Both the position numbers and the translations under genes were made by a program. 46,321 nt of DNA from DATDPM01 sp041498815 (GTDB lineage: Bacteria; Pseudomonadota; Alphaproteobacteria; DATDPM01), in assembly GCA_041498815.1 (NCBI GenBank), contig JBGQJC010000016.1, forward strand, positions 1 to 46,321, given 5' to 3'. The notes below the pieces were generated by a model. The model saw only the letters and a program-made list of their open reading frames with translations. It was not told where the DNA came from and ran no database searches. Positions 1 through 8,632 of this stretch are shown here, in pieces (the stretch's first letter is position 1; each line of letters opens with the position of its first letter).

Positions 1-899
1 ATTTTTCCGTCGACATCCGTTTCCGAATGAAATTTGATTTCCCCGGGGAGCCATCTACCTTCGAGCACCGGCTGGCCGCATTTTATCTTGCCGTCGAGTT
101 CGATGGTCCATTCAAGCTTGCCGGCCACAACGGCAGTGGCCCATGGAGGAGCCGCGCCCATCTCGCTTTCCGTCGGCTTGCGCGTAAACTTTAGCCTTCC
201 GCCTTGGATCGTTCCTTCCCAATGATGCTTGGCTTCGAGCACGAGGTTGGTCGTGTCGTTCGGAGTCTTTGGGCTGACTGTGATCGTTGAGCCGTCCGTT
301 TCGGCGGTCCAGACGCCGGCGATCTGGTCCAAAGACAAGGGCTCGCTCGCGGCGCTTTCGTTGCAATTGCCGGGATTGGCCGCGGCGGGCGAGGGTGCTG
401 GACTTGCCGGGGCTGGCGGCGTGCCGGGCGCGTTGCCGGTTGCGATTGGCGGTGGTGGTGCCGGAGTCCCGGAAGGCGGCATGGGATTTGACGATGGCGG
501 AGCGCCGGTGGGAGAAGGCGGGTTCGAGGCTTGCGCCCGCAGGCGTTCGGCCTCGGCGGTCTTTTTCGCTATGTCCTGATCGAGTTCATCGGCCTGCTGC
601 TTGAGGTGCTGCGCGGTTTCCTCGCGCTCCGTAATTGTATTTTTCCAGACGCTCTGGGCCACGGGGTCGGTGGTCTTGGCGGCTTGGTCGCGCGCCTGCT
701 TGGCCAGATCTTCCGCGGCCTGGGCACGCTCGTGCGCTGCGGCCGCCTGCTGCCGGATGGCGTTTGCCTCGTCCTCTAAGTGTTGCGCCGCCTGCAAAGG
801 CGTTTCTTGGGCCAGGCACGGGGGTGCCAGCCAGAGGCAAGCGAACGCCAGGGTGATGACCAGACATCTGCGACGAGGCCAGGACCCAAGTTTTTTCAA
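1..899 (-). CDS. Secreted coiled-coil/proline-rich protein, 3' end outside window
   Basis: The frame is open from a TTG at 897-899 through position 3 with no stop, so the C-terminus lies outside the window. TTG is chosen because GAGG sits 6-7 bases upstream and the first 30 codons then give a classic signal peptide (MKK, an RRR cluster, a hydrophobic stretch ending PPCLA before QET). The mature part begins with an Ala/Gln/Glu/Lys-rich region of about 85 residues that should form a coiled coil. A Pro/Ala/Ser/Gly-rich linker of about 50 residues follows, then a C-terminal domain with a Cys (GNCNES), an IAGVWTAE motif and beta-rich sequence with many Trp and Lys. I do not recognise the family; the IAGVWTAE segment recalls small beta-barrel or lipocalin-like folds, but this is a guess. 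It reads away from the next operon and is probably transcribed alone. Confidence 0.7.
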   Translation of the reverse strand, partial: MKKLGSWPRRRCLVITLAFACLWLAPPCLAQETPLQAAQHLEDEANAIRQQAAAAHERAQAAEDLAKQARDQAAKTTDPVAQSVWKNTITEREETAQHLKQQADELDQDIAKKTAEAERLRAQASNPPSPTGAPPSSNPMPPSGTPAPPPPIATGNAPGTPPAPASPAPSPAAANPGNCNESAASEPLSLDQIAGVWTAETDGSTITVSPKTPNDTTNLVLEAKHHWEGTIQGGRLKFTRKPTESEMGAAPPWATAVVAGKLEWTIELDGKIKCGQPVLEGRWLPGEIKFHSETDVDGK

Positions 900-1604
900 G
901 ACATCCTCTATCCGGCTAAGGACGGAAAGCGCGGATCGTGCCGCCACAAGATTGGACGCCGGCTAACGAGAGCTGCTTTTATCTTCGCGAGGATGATTGA
1001 CATGAGATGGACCGGCCCCCCAGCTCTTTGGTCCAATGGTCAGGTTAGTCGAACAACCTCATCGGCGCTAGGCCGGACCATGCCGACACCAATGCCGGGG
1101 ACCCCCCCGATTCGTTCGACGAATTCCCCGCTCCGATGCGCAGGGAATTCCCCGGTAACCCGTTAAATAGTCTCCGCTTATCGGGCCCGTTTTCCTGGCA
1201 TGGCGCCCGGAATCGGAAAACTTCGCTGTATATCCCCGCGTAACAGGGAAACCACGGCGGAGCAGAGTTCGCTCCGGACGGCGTCCTCCGCCACCAAGTT
1301 TCTGTCCGCGCGCTTTGCGATTCTGCAAAAAAAGGCTGCGAGCCGACCGGAAGCGCCAAAAGATTCGCGGCGGATAAAATATCGAGGATAGACGACCCTC
1401 GGCGGTTCCAAGGCGCAAACCATGGCTTCGGCGCGGGCCATTAGCCGCGCGTGTTTGACCGGCGGCGAGCCGCCTTGCCCGAAGTCACTCGATCCGCAGC
1501 CGGTGATCGCCGAGGAAGATATAGTCCCGCACCTTCCCGGGTTTCCGGGGAGTAGTCACGCATTCCGCCTGAGCGGGCTTCGCCAGCGGCAGCGCCCAAA
1601 GTCT
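900..1604. other. Intergenic region without a convincing gene
   Basis: This 705-bp stretch lies between the start of the secreted-protein gene and the stop of the receiver-cyclase gene. Short overlapping minus-strand frames exist, but none has a plausible ribosome site or a recognisable domain. It contains GAATTCCCCG at about 1121-1130 and GGGAATTCCCCGG at about 1144-1156, and a similar GGGGAATTC/GGGAACTCC pair occurs near 5864-5896. The upstream region of the TTG-started gene must lie at its left end, but I see no clear -35/-10 pair. Confidence 0.5.
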
Positions 1605-2651
1605 TTAGCCTGGACCGATGCAGCGGTAAATCTCGAGCAGGCCTTTCCCCTTGATATCCATTCGCCCGAGCGACTCGCAGCGACAACGCGCGCGCACGCG
1701 CAACCACGCGGTCTCGGAGAGCGCGATCTCTCCAGGGGGCGCCTGATCGACGATCCGCGCCGCGGTGTTCACCGTGTCGCCCCACAAATCAAAGGAGTAT
1801 TGGTGGCGCCCCACGACCCCGGCCAACACCGGACCCGAATGGATGCCGACGCGAATCTGCCAGTCCGGCGTCACGCTTCGCGCCGCCGAGATCATGTCGA
1901 AGCCGGATCTGATGCAGGCCAGCACCGGATTCTCGACCGGAGTAAGCAGCCCGGATGCGGCCATGAAAGCGTCTCCGATGGTCTTGATCTTCTCAAGTCC
2001 GTGCTTGACCGAAATATCTTCGAAAGTTTCGATCAACACCTGCAGGTGCGATATGACCTCCTCGGGCGTGTGATGGTCGCAATAAGTTGTGAAGCCGACG
2101 ATATCGCTGAAAATCACCGCGACATTCTCATAGCGCCGCGGTTTTACGACGTTGGTGGCCTTCAGTTCCTGAACGACGGTATGGGGAAGAATCGCGTGTA
2201 GGAGATCGTCCGCGCGCTGTCTCTCCTTTTCGATTTCGGCCAGATATGCGATCTCCATATCGTGCAACCGTTTCTTCTCGAGGCAGGCGCCGATCCGTGC
2301 CTTGAGCAATGGTGGTTGGAATGGCTTGGGCAGATAGTCGTCCGCACCGAGCTGGATGCATTTAAGCACGCTGTCCATCTCGTCCAATGCGGAGATCATT
2401 ATGACCGGTATGTGGCGCAGCGTGTCCTCGACTTTCATGCGCTTGAGGACGTCGAAGCCGTCCATTTCGGGCATCATGATGTCGAGGAGGACGAGATCGA
2501 AGCTCTGTGACTGCAGGAGATCCAGAGCCTGCCGGCCATTCTCGGCGATGGCAACGTTGGTGTAACCCTCGTGATTCAGCCGCCGGCTTAGCGTGTAACG
2601 ATTGTTCTCATTGTCGTCAACGACGAGGAGGGCGGGCTGTTCGCTGCTCAC
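1605..2651 (-). CDS. Response regulator fused to class III adenylate cyclase
   Basis: 348 residues. An N-terminal receiver domain (about 7-125) has the acidic pair D12-D13, phosphoacceptor D57 in LLDIMMPEMDG, and K110 in LPKPF. A helical linker (about 126-165) leads to a class III nucleotide cyclase domain (about 172-346). Metal-binding aspartates are visible at D184 (FSDIVGFTT) and D228 (KTIGDAF). K224 and D289 (FDLWGDTVN) are the residues that select adenine over guanine in this family, and N296/R300 are transition-state residues. The protein should therefore make cAMP when the receiver is phosphorylated. It is the last gene of a three-gene operon; its ATG overlaps the stop of the upstream receiver by 4 bp. 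The domains are clear; the direction of control by phosphorylation is inferred. Confidence 0.92.
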   Translation of the reverse strand: MSSEQPALLVVDDNENNRYTLSRRLNHEGYTNVAIAENGRQALDLLQSQSFDLVLLDIMMPEMDGFDVLKRMKVEDTLRHIPVIMISALDEMDSVLKCIQLGADDYLPKPFQPPLLKARIGACLEKKRLHDMEIAYLAEIEKERQRADDLLHAILPHTVVQELKATNVVKPRRYENVAVIFSDIVGFTTYCDHHTPEEVISHLQVLIETFEDISVKHGLEKIKTIGDAFMAASGLLTPVENPVLACIRSGFDMISAARSVTPDWQIRVGIHSGPVLAGVVGRHQYSFDLWGDTVNTAARIVDQAPPGEIALSETAWLRVRARCRCESLGRMDIKGKGLLEIYRCIGPG

Positions 2652-3022
2652 GACGAAGGCCCGCTTGCCAACAGAGCTTCGATCTTCGCCAGCAGCCGCG
2701 AAAAATTCACCGGCTTGGTGTCGAAATCGTCGCAGCCAGCAGCCACGGCCATCTCCCGGTCGCCGGGCATCGCGTGGGAGGATAGGGCAACGATCGGGAT
2801 CGACGCCGTGGCCTGCGAATTTCTCAGCTGCCGGGCGGCCTCGTACCCATCAAGAACCGGCATCGCAATATCCATTATGATAAGATCTGGGAGTTCCTTC
2901 TGGGCTAGGGCGACCCCCTCGCTGCCGTCCTTCGCCAGGATGACTTCATAGCCCTTGCGCTTCAGGCGCTGCTGAAGCATGTAAGCACTGTTCTCGTTAT
3001 CTTCGACATACAGAATCTTCAT
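2648..3022 (-). CDS. Single-domain response regulator (CheY/DivK-like)
   Basis: 124 residues from the ATG at 3020-3022, preceded by GAGGAA at 7-8 bases; the frame is open further upstream but without an equally good start. The whole protein is a receiver domain with an acidic pocket (E7-D8), D51 in IIMDIAMPVLDG, the Ser of VALSSH and K103 in DTKPVNF. There is no output domain, so it must act by protein contact, as a phosphate shuttle or sink or a regulator of a partner. It lies 86 bp downstream of the four-PAS kinase and overlaps the receiver-cyclase by ATGA, which makes these three genes one signalling unit. The kinase has no receiver domain of its own, so this protein and the cyclase receiver are its likely targets. 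Confidence 0.92.
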   Translation of the reverse strand: MKILYVEDNENSAYMLQQRLKRKGYEVILAKDGSEGVALAQKELPDLIIMDIAMPVLDGYEAARQLRNSQATASIPIVALSSHAMPGDREMAVAAGCDDFDTKPVNFSRLLAKIEALLASGPSS

Positions 3023-3108
3023 TTCGTGCGTTCCTCGGCGGTGCGCCACCGCGCGTTTCGCGATTCTTGGCTTCAACGTTCGTTGGACGGCTGCTCATTC
3101 GGACTGCG

Positions 3109-5481
3109 TCATTTGCCAGACAGCGTCTCCCGTTCAACGGACTTGGCGGGAAGCCGAACGGTGAACTTGGATCCCTCGCCCTGCGCGCTCTCCACCGAGA
3201 TGTCTCCCCCCATGAGCTCGCAGTATCCCTGGCTAATTGCGAGCCCGAGGCCCGTCCCGCCGTACTTGGCAGCCGTCGAGGCGCTGGCCTGACTGAAATC
3301 CTCGAACAGCCGGCCGAGGTGCTCGGAGGCAATGCCGATGCCCGTGTCCGAGACGGTAAAGCTGAGCCATTCGGCCGGTCCGGTCCGATCCCTGCCGACG
3401 GCGACCGAAATATCACCGTTTTCGGTGAACTTGCAGGCGTTGCCCAATAGGTTGAGCAGTATCTGCCGCACCTTCGTCTGGTCGGCGTGCATCTCACCTA
3501 TGTCGTCTGGGCAGCCGATCTGCAGACGATTGGCCTTGTTCTCGACCAGCGGTTGGACGGTGGCGGCCACCTCGTGGACCAGTTTGGAAACATCGAAGGT
3601 CTCCAGGTGAAGTTCCACCTTTCCGGCTTCGATCTTTGATAGATCGAGGATCTCGTTGATCAAGCCTAGCAAATGCACGCCGGCCCGCTGTATCCGCTGA
3701 AGCGGATCCGCTTGCGCGTCATTTCCCGCGTCCTGCGCATCCTCGACCATCATCTCAGCGATGCCGATGATCGCATTCAAGGGCGTCCGCAGCTCGTGGC
3801 TCATTCTGGCGAGAAAGTCCGACTTGGCGCGGTTAGCGAGCTCGGCCTGCTCCTTCGCAACGGCCAACTCCCTTTCGGCCTTTTTTCGCGCGGATATGTC
3901 GTTCATCGACGCGACGATTTCGACGGGCAGCCCATCCTTATTGCGGATGAGATGCATCTCGTCGTTGATCCAGGAGTAGCTCCCGTCTTTGCGCAGGAAC
4001 CTGTACTCGTGGTTGATCTGCCCCACCTTGAACAGGTGATCGAGGTTCTCTCGAACGCGGGCCACGTCGTCGGGGTGCATGCGGCGCCACCAGAAGTCGC
4101 GGCTTTCGAGGTATTCCTTCGGCTCGTAGCCGAGGAGAGCCTTCACGTTGTCGCTGATGAACGTCGGGGCATAGCTTCCCGTCGCCTCGAAGCTGTAAAT
4201 GACCGCGGGCGCGGACGTCAGCAGATGGTTGAGCCGGTTCTGAGCCGCAACCATCGCATCACCGATTTTCCTACGGGCGCTCACGTCGCTCCACGATCCG
4301 ACGACCTCGGTGGGCTTGCCATTTTCGTCGCGGAGCAGGTGCAACTCGTCGCTCACCCAGCAGTAGGAGCCATCCTTGCGACGGAAACGGTACTCGTGGA
4401 CGAGGTAACCGAGCTCGAAGAGGCGCGACAGATCGCCCTGCACGCGGGCGGCATCCTCGGGATGAACGCGGCGCGGCACGAAATTTCGGTCGGTGAGGTA
4501 TTCTTCCGGCTCGTAGCCGAGCAGATCCCGCACGTTTTCGCTGATGAAGGTTGGCAAGTATTCGCCCTTCGCCTCGAAGCTGTAGATCACGGACGGAGCC
4601 GAGGTCATTAGATGTTTGAGGCGATTCTTCGTCGTCGCCAGCTCGTCCTCCACCTTCTTGCGTGCGGTTATGTCGCAGACAGCGCCCACGACCTCGATCG
4701 GCTCTCCGTCCTTGTCGCGGAGCAGGTGAAGCTCATCACTCACCCAGAGGTAGGAGCCATCCTTGCAACGGAAACGGTACTCGTTGACATGGTGCCCGAC
4801 CCTGAAGAGGTGTGACCACTCCTTGTTAATGCGGGCCAGGTCATCGGGGTGGATGCATGACGGCATGAATTTAGGATTCTCCAGATATTCGCGCGGCTCG
4901 TAGCCGAATATGTCCTTCACGTTTTCGCTGATAAAAGTCGGTCTGTAGTCTCCTTTCCCTTCGAAGCTATAGATCATGGCTGGCGAGGCCGCGAGCACAT
5001 GAGTGAGACGTTGTTGCGCATTGACTAGGGCTTCGCTGACCTGTTTGCGGGTCGAAATATCGGTCCACGACCCGACGACCTCGAGCGGCTGGCCGTTCTT
5101 GTCCCGGATCAGCCGCATCTCGTCGCTGACCCAGCAGTAGCGGTCGTCTTTGCAAAGAAAGCGGTACTCAAGAGTAATGTGGCCCGCCTTGAACAGCCGA
5201 GACAGTTCCGTTTGGACGCGCGAAGCATCGTCAGGATGGACGCGGCGCTGCACGAAAGTGCGGTCCGAGAGATATTCCTGCGGTTCGTATCCGAACATGT
5301 CCCGTATGTTTTCGCTGATAAAAGTCGGCGAACAATCCCCTTTTAACTCGAAGCTGTATGTGACGGAGGGCGCGCAGGACAGCAAGTGGACCAGGCGCTC
5401 CTTGTCCGCGATCAGCACATCGTTCGCCTGCCTGTGCCCGGCGGTTTTCTGATCGAGGCCGCTTTCCTTGGTTTCCAACAT
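3109..5481 (-). CDS. Soluble sensor histidine kinase with four tandem PAS domains
   Basis: 790 residues; the ATG at 5479-5481 follows GGAGG at 5 bases. Four PAS/PAC units repeat with a period of 128-130 residues: the core 'AP(S/A)VxYSF' recurs at about 37, 166, 294 and 424, each followed by 'PTFIS(E/D)N', 'GYEP', a 'HP(D/E)D' motif and the PAC segment 'EYRF..KD..Y.W..DE'. The HisKA domain has H562 in MSHELRTPLN. The HATPase domain has N681 (N box), D712 in DTGIGI and the G2 box GGTGLGLA at about 741-748. No transmembrane segment is present, so it probably senses a cytoplasmic cue. The PAS units are similar enough to suggest recent internal duplication; no flavin or heme signature residue is evident, so the ligand is unknown. 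First gene of the operon with the two response regulators. Confidence 0.93.
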   Translation of the reverse strand: MLETKESGLDQKTAGHRQANDVLIADKERLVHLLSCAPSVTYSFELKGDCSPTFISENIRDMFGYEPQEYLSDRTFVQRRVHPDDASRVQTELSRLFKAGHITLEYRFLCKDDRYCWVSDEMRLIRDKNGQPLEVVGSWTDISTRKQVSEALVNAQQRLTHVLAASPAMIYSFEGKGDYRPTFISENVKDIFGYEPREYLENPKFMPSCIHPDDLARINKEWSHLFRVGHHVNEYRFRCKDGSYLWVSDELHLLRDKDGEPIEVVGAVCDITARKKVEDELATTKNRLKHLMTSAPSVIYSFEAKGEYLPTFISENVRDLLGYEPEEYLTDRNFVPRRVHPEDAARVQGDLSRLFELGYLVHEYRFRRKDGSYCWVSDELHLLRDENGKPTEVVGSWSDVSARRKIGDAMVAAQNRLNHLLTSAPAVIYSFEATGSYAPTFISDNVKALLGYEPKEYLESRDFWWRRMHPDDVARVRENLDHLFKVGQINHEYRFLRKDGSYSWINDEMHLIRNKDGLPVEIVASMNDISARKKAERELAVAKEQAELANRAKSDFLARMSHELRTPLNAIIGIAEMMVEDAQDAGNDAQADPLQRIQRAGVHLLGLINEILDLSKIEAGKVELHLETFDVSKLVHEVAATVQPLVENKANRLQIGCPDDIGEMHADQTKVRQILLNLLGNACKFTENGDISVAVGRDRTGPAEWLSFTVSDTGIGIASEHLGRLFEDFSQASASTAAKYGGTGLGLAISQGYCELMGGDISVESAQGEGSKFTVRLPAKSVERETLSGK

Positions 5482-5964
5482 CCCTGCCTCCCGCCTTCTA
5501 GTCCGGAGGCTTTCGCCCCGGCAGTCTCGCCCGGACCACCGCTGATTTTCTAGCTGTCCTCGTTGCCGCTTTGGACCAGGACGCCGAGGCGGTGTCGGTA
5601 AGCACTCATTTTATACCATAAAACGGCCATGGCGGTCACTCGGGGGTGGTGTCTCAGTTTGAATAATCGAGGCGGACCAGAGACTTATCGGCATGACGCG
5701 GCGCAATAGTCTCATAACGCAAATGCAAAATGGAAAGGTGTTCCTAAACTGGCAGCCTGATCCTTGACGACCGAGCCGGATCGGACATCGAAGCGTTATG
5801 TACGACCGGGGTTGGGACAAGACTTCGATGCAATTGCGACGGAGCCACCGGTCCAAAAGGAACGGGGAATTCACGGCTACTTACAGGGAACTCCGGTAGG
5901 CTGCCTTGGACAGGCAGATACGTCCGCAAGTGATCGCGCTCACCGAATAAATCTCAGAGACTCC
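5482..5964. other. Intergenic region upstream of the four-PAS kinase
   Basis: This 483-bp stretch lies between the kinase start and the stop of the redox fusion gene. The right half (about 5840-5945) contains GGGGAATTC and GGGAACTCC motifs on a background that looks like decayed sequence, similar in style to 1120-1160. Short frames in both directions carry no ribosome site or recognisable domain. A possible promoter for the kinase operon is listed separately. Confidence 0.45.
5610..5638 (-). promoter_or_regulatory. Possible sigma70-type promoter of the kinase operon
   Basis: On the minus strand, TATAAA (5610-5615) is preceded by TGACCG (5633-5638) with a 17-bp spacer. It stands out as an AT-rich island in GC-rich DNA and points at the kinase about 130 bp downstream. 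The -35 match is weak, so this is tentative. Confidence 0.3.
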
Positions 5965-8631
5965 CTAAATGCTACGCCCTGAGAAAAATGACCAGTCGCC
6001 GGCCTTGAGTTGTGTCACCGCGCCGTCGAGCGCCTTCCTTGCTTTCACGGCCTTGCTTACGGGCTCGTTCAGTTCTGGCCAGCCGATCAGGATGGCGCCG
6101 ATCAGGATGCCGTCGCGAATGACCAGCTTTCGGTAGCGGTGACTGCCGACATCTTCCTCGACCAGGCTCAGATCATCCGGGCCGGCTTCGAACTGTCCGA
6201 CCGAAATGAGATCAACGCCAACGACCTTGAGTTGTGTTGGCAGCACCGACTCCCTGTAGGCGCGGGGTTCACCGAGGGCATTGCAGGCCGCCACTTCGCC
6301 CTGTTCGACGGCCACCGGCCACTGCCCCCGCACCTTGCCGTCGATCTCCGCCGCGTCGCCGGCGGCGTAAATGTCCGGAGCGCTGGTACGCATCTGCGCA
6401 TCAACGATGATGCCCCGATTGACCGCCAGCCTGGCTGCGCTGGCGAGGGCGGTGTTGGGTGAGATGCCGGTGGCGACGATGAAGAGATCGGCGCGTAGCG
6501 GCTCGCCTTCAGCCAGCTGTACCAGCCGTACGCCGTCATCCCGTTGCGTCAACGCCTTGATCTCCACCCCAGTGAGTATGTGCAGGCCGAGATTGGCGAG
6601 GTAGGCCTCCAGCAGGCGCCCGCCACGTTCGTCGAGTTGTCGGTGCATTAGCCACCTGTTGCGCTCGACCACCGTGACCTGCAGACCGAGCTTGTGCAGT
6701 GCATAGGCCGCTTCCAGTCCGAGCAGCCCGCCGCCGGCAACGACGGCGTTGCTGGCGGTGTTGCGTTGCGCATAACTGCGCGCTGCCATCGCGTCGTTGG
6801 CCGAACGCAGGACGTAACACCCAGGCCCGCCATAGCCCGGCCAAGGTGGCACGAAGCTGCTGCTGCCGGTGGCGAGGATCAGGCGATCGTAGGCCAGCGT
6901 TTCGCCATCGGCGAGCAAGACCTCGTGTTTCTGCGGATCGATCGCCCGCGCACCAGTGTTGAGCATGGCCTCGATGTTGCGGTCGACATACCAACTTTCC
7001 GGCATCAGATAAAGTCCCTGCATCGCGGAGCGCCCGTACACCAGACGCGTGATTGCCATGCGGTTGTATAGGTGATGGTTTTCATCGGCTACCAACGTAA
7101 TGCGACATACAGGGTGCCGGCGCCGCAGGTGATCCGCCGCCGTGACACCGGCGATGCCATTGCCGACGACCACCACATGCCGTATTTCAGGATCGAACGC
7201 CGCCGTCGTCGCGGCAGCCGCCGCTTCGCGCTTGTCCGGTGTCAGCGCAATTGTTACTTGCCCGTGCTTGATGCGGGCGCAACAGGCCATGCGCGTGTTG
7301 TCGGCGTGACCAAGACGCGCCAATGTATTGCGTTCGTCGTCTTCTACCTGGGTCAGGTTGTCCATCCCCGCACGTACCGCAACGGGGTCGGCGCCGCAGA
7401 CACCCATGCGGCACCCGGGCTCGATGCGCGCGCCGCATCCCTCGATCAGCTCCAACAGTGACTGTCCCTGCGCTGCAGCGACCTGGCGCTGCTCCGGCTC
7501 GATCACCAGTTGCGCGCTGGCCTGTTCCGAAGCCTTGCGTAGTGCTGCCACGCCGCCCTGCCCGACGCCCGCCGCCTGCGTCGCCGTCTTGCCGGCGACC
7601 TCGCGGCGAAACAAATCCTCTGTAGCGAAGCCGCGCCATATCCACAGACCGGTAACGATCCACAGGGGCGCGCGGATGATGTAGGGAGCGGCGTCCGGCA
7701 CCGTCCAGTGGCCGCTCAGCGCCGATAGCGCCGTGAACCAGCTGGCGCCGGCAAACCAGTAGTAGATGTTGAACGCGGCCGCGCCAAACAACACGTTGAG
7801 GCGGTTGGGCGGCACCTTGGCGAAGGTATCGAGCAACTCGTAAAGAGCCATGCCGATGCCCGTGTACAGCAGGAAATGCCCATACACCGCGCCGAGATGA
7901 ATGTCGCCTTGCACCGGTGCCAGCGGCGACGCGGCGCCCGGCACGGTAAAGAAGGCAAGGAGGAAGCCCGGTAACGCGGAAGCAAAGAAACGCCGATAGC
8001 CGGCGTGGTAGCGATCGGCGTCGTATTGGTCGGCGAGAAAGGCAACTTTGGGATTGAAGTCGTAGCAGTTTTTGGTGCAGCCGACGCACGGCTGACAATG
8101 GGCGTTGCCCACCAGCTTCAAGGGCGTCTGCCCGTAGAGCCGCTGCACCGGCAACAAGGGGCAGATGCTGCTGCACCAGCCGCTCTTGCCCTTGAAGATG
8201 AGTCCGCCCAAAAAGGCTGCGCTAAGACCGAAAAGGATCAGCGCGCCGCTGGCCAAACCGCTCTGGTCAAACAGCCATTTACGGCTGGAGACGAACAGAA
8301 AGAAGAGTGCGATGCCGAGCACGTAGCTGTACTCGCGAATGCGCGGCGTATGCGCAAGGTCGCGGGCGAAGCCGAACAGGCGCGGCGTCTGATTCATCGC
8401 CGCCAGGGGGCAGAGGTTGCGCCACAGCCCGGGAACGACAAGGAATACCGCAGGCAGCAAGGGTACGATCAGCATCCAGAACAGCGGCAGAGCCCATTCC
8501 GGCTTTGTGAACAGCAGCAGCGCCATCAACAGGGCCGAAAGCACCGAAAGCGTTTGCAAGGCGTGCCAGGTACGTTGCGGCAACAGCGGCGGAATCTGCA
8601 GATAGTTGGGGAAGCTGCCGCCGGCCGCCAT
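5965..8631 (-). CDS. Fusion: NapH-like 4Fe-4S membrane module, 2Fe-2S ferredoxin and FAD/NAD(P) reductase
   Basis: 888 residues with three parts. Residues 1-340 are a multi-span membrane region of the NapH/NosR/CcoG kind: hydrophobic segments near 30-70, 100-145, 210-230, 245-265 and 320-335, cytoplasmic cysteine motifs NLCPL and GWCSSICPLLP, and a CxxCxxCxxxC cluster at about 179-189. Residues 365-470 resemble a plant-type 2Fe-2S ferredoxin (EGCGARIEPGCRMGVCG, then ACC near 450). Residues 480-888 are a NirB/rubredoxin-reductase-like flavoprotein with GNGIAG (FAD), AGGGLLGLEAA (NAD) and YAAGDAAE. The order suggests electrons move between NAD(P)H, flavin, 2Fe-2S, membrane 4Fe-4S centres and a quinone or exported acceptor. 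The ATG lies 1 bp after the stop of the cyclic-nucleotide-binding gene, so the two are co-transcribed. Domain calls are firm; substrate and direction of electron flow are unknown. Confidence 0.85.
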   Translation of the reverse strand: MAAGGSFPNYLQIPPLLPQRTWHALQTLSVLSALLMALLLFTKPEWALPLFWMLIVPLLPAVFLVVPGLWRNLCPLAAMNQTPRLFGFARDLAHTPRIREYSYVLGIALFFLFVSSRKWLFDQSGLASGALILFGLSAAFLGGLIFKGKSGWCSSICPLLPVQRLYGQTPLKLVGNAHCQPCVGCTKNCYDFNPKVAFLADQYDADRYHAGYRRFFASALPGFLLAFFTVPGAASPLAPVQGDIHLGAVYGHFLLYTGIGMALYELLDTFAKVPPNRLNVLFGAAAFNIYYWFAGASWFTALSALSGHWTVPDAAPYIIRAPLWIVTGLWIWRGFATEDLFRREVAGKTATQAAGVGQGGVAALRKASEQASAQLVIEPEQRQVAAAQGQSLLELIEGCGARIEPGCRMGVCGADPVAVRAGMDNLTQVEDDERNTLARLGHADNTRMACCARIKHGQVTIALTPDKREAAAAATTAAFDPEIRHVVVVGNGIAGVTAADHLRRRHPVCRITLVADENHHLYNRMAITRLVYGRSAMQGLYLMPESWYVDRNIEAMLNTGARAIDPQKHEVLLADGETLAYDRLILATGSSSFVPPWPGYGGPGCYVLRSANDAMAARSYAQRNTASNAVVAGGGLLGLEAAYALHKLGLQVTVVERNRWLMHRQLDERGGRLLEAYLANLGLHILTGVEIKALTQRDDGVRLVQLAEGEPLRADLFIVATGISPNTALASAARLAVNRGIIVDAQMRTSAPDIYAAGDAAEIDGKVRGQWPVAVEQGEVAACNALGEPRAYRESVLPTQLKVVGVDLISVGQFEAGPDDLSLVEEDVGSHRYRKLVIRDGILIGAILIGWPELNEPVSKAVKARKALDGAVTQLKAGDWSFFSGRSI

Positions 8632-8632
8632 T

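Noticed and set aside
1422..2201. Plus-strand frame of 259 codons opposite the receiver-cyclase
   Set aside because: Complement of cyclase codons; no recognisable protein.
3109..5481. Regularly spaced repeats that might suggest a CRISPR-like array
   Set aside because: The period (about 385 bp) and coding frame show that these are PAS-domain codons, not direct repeats with spacers.
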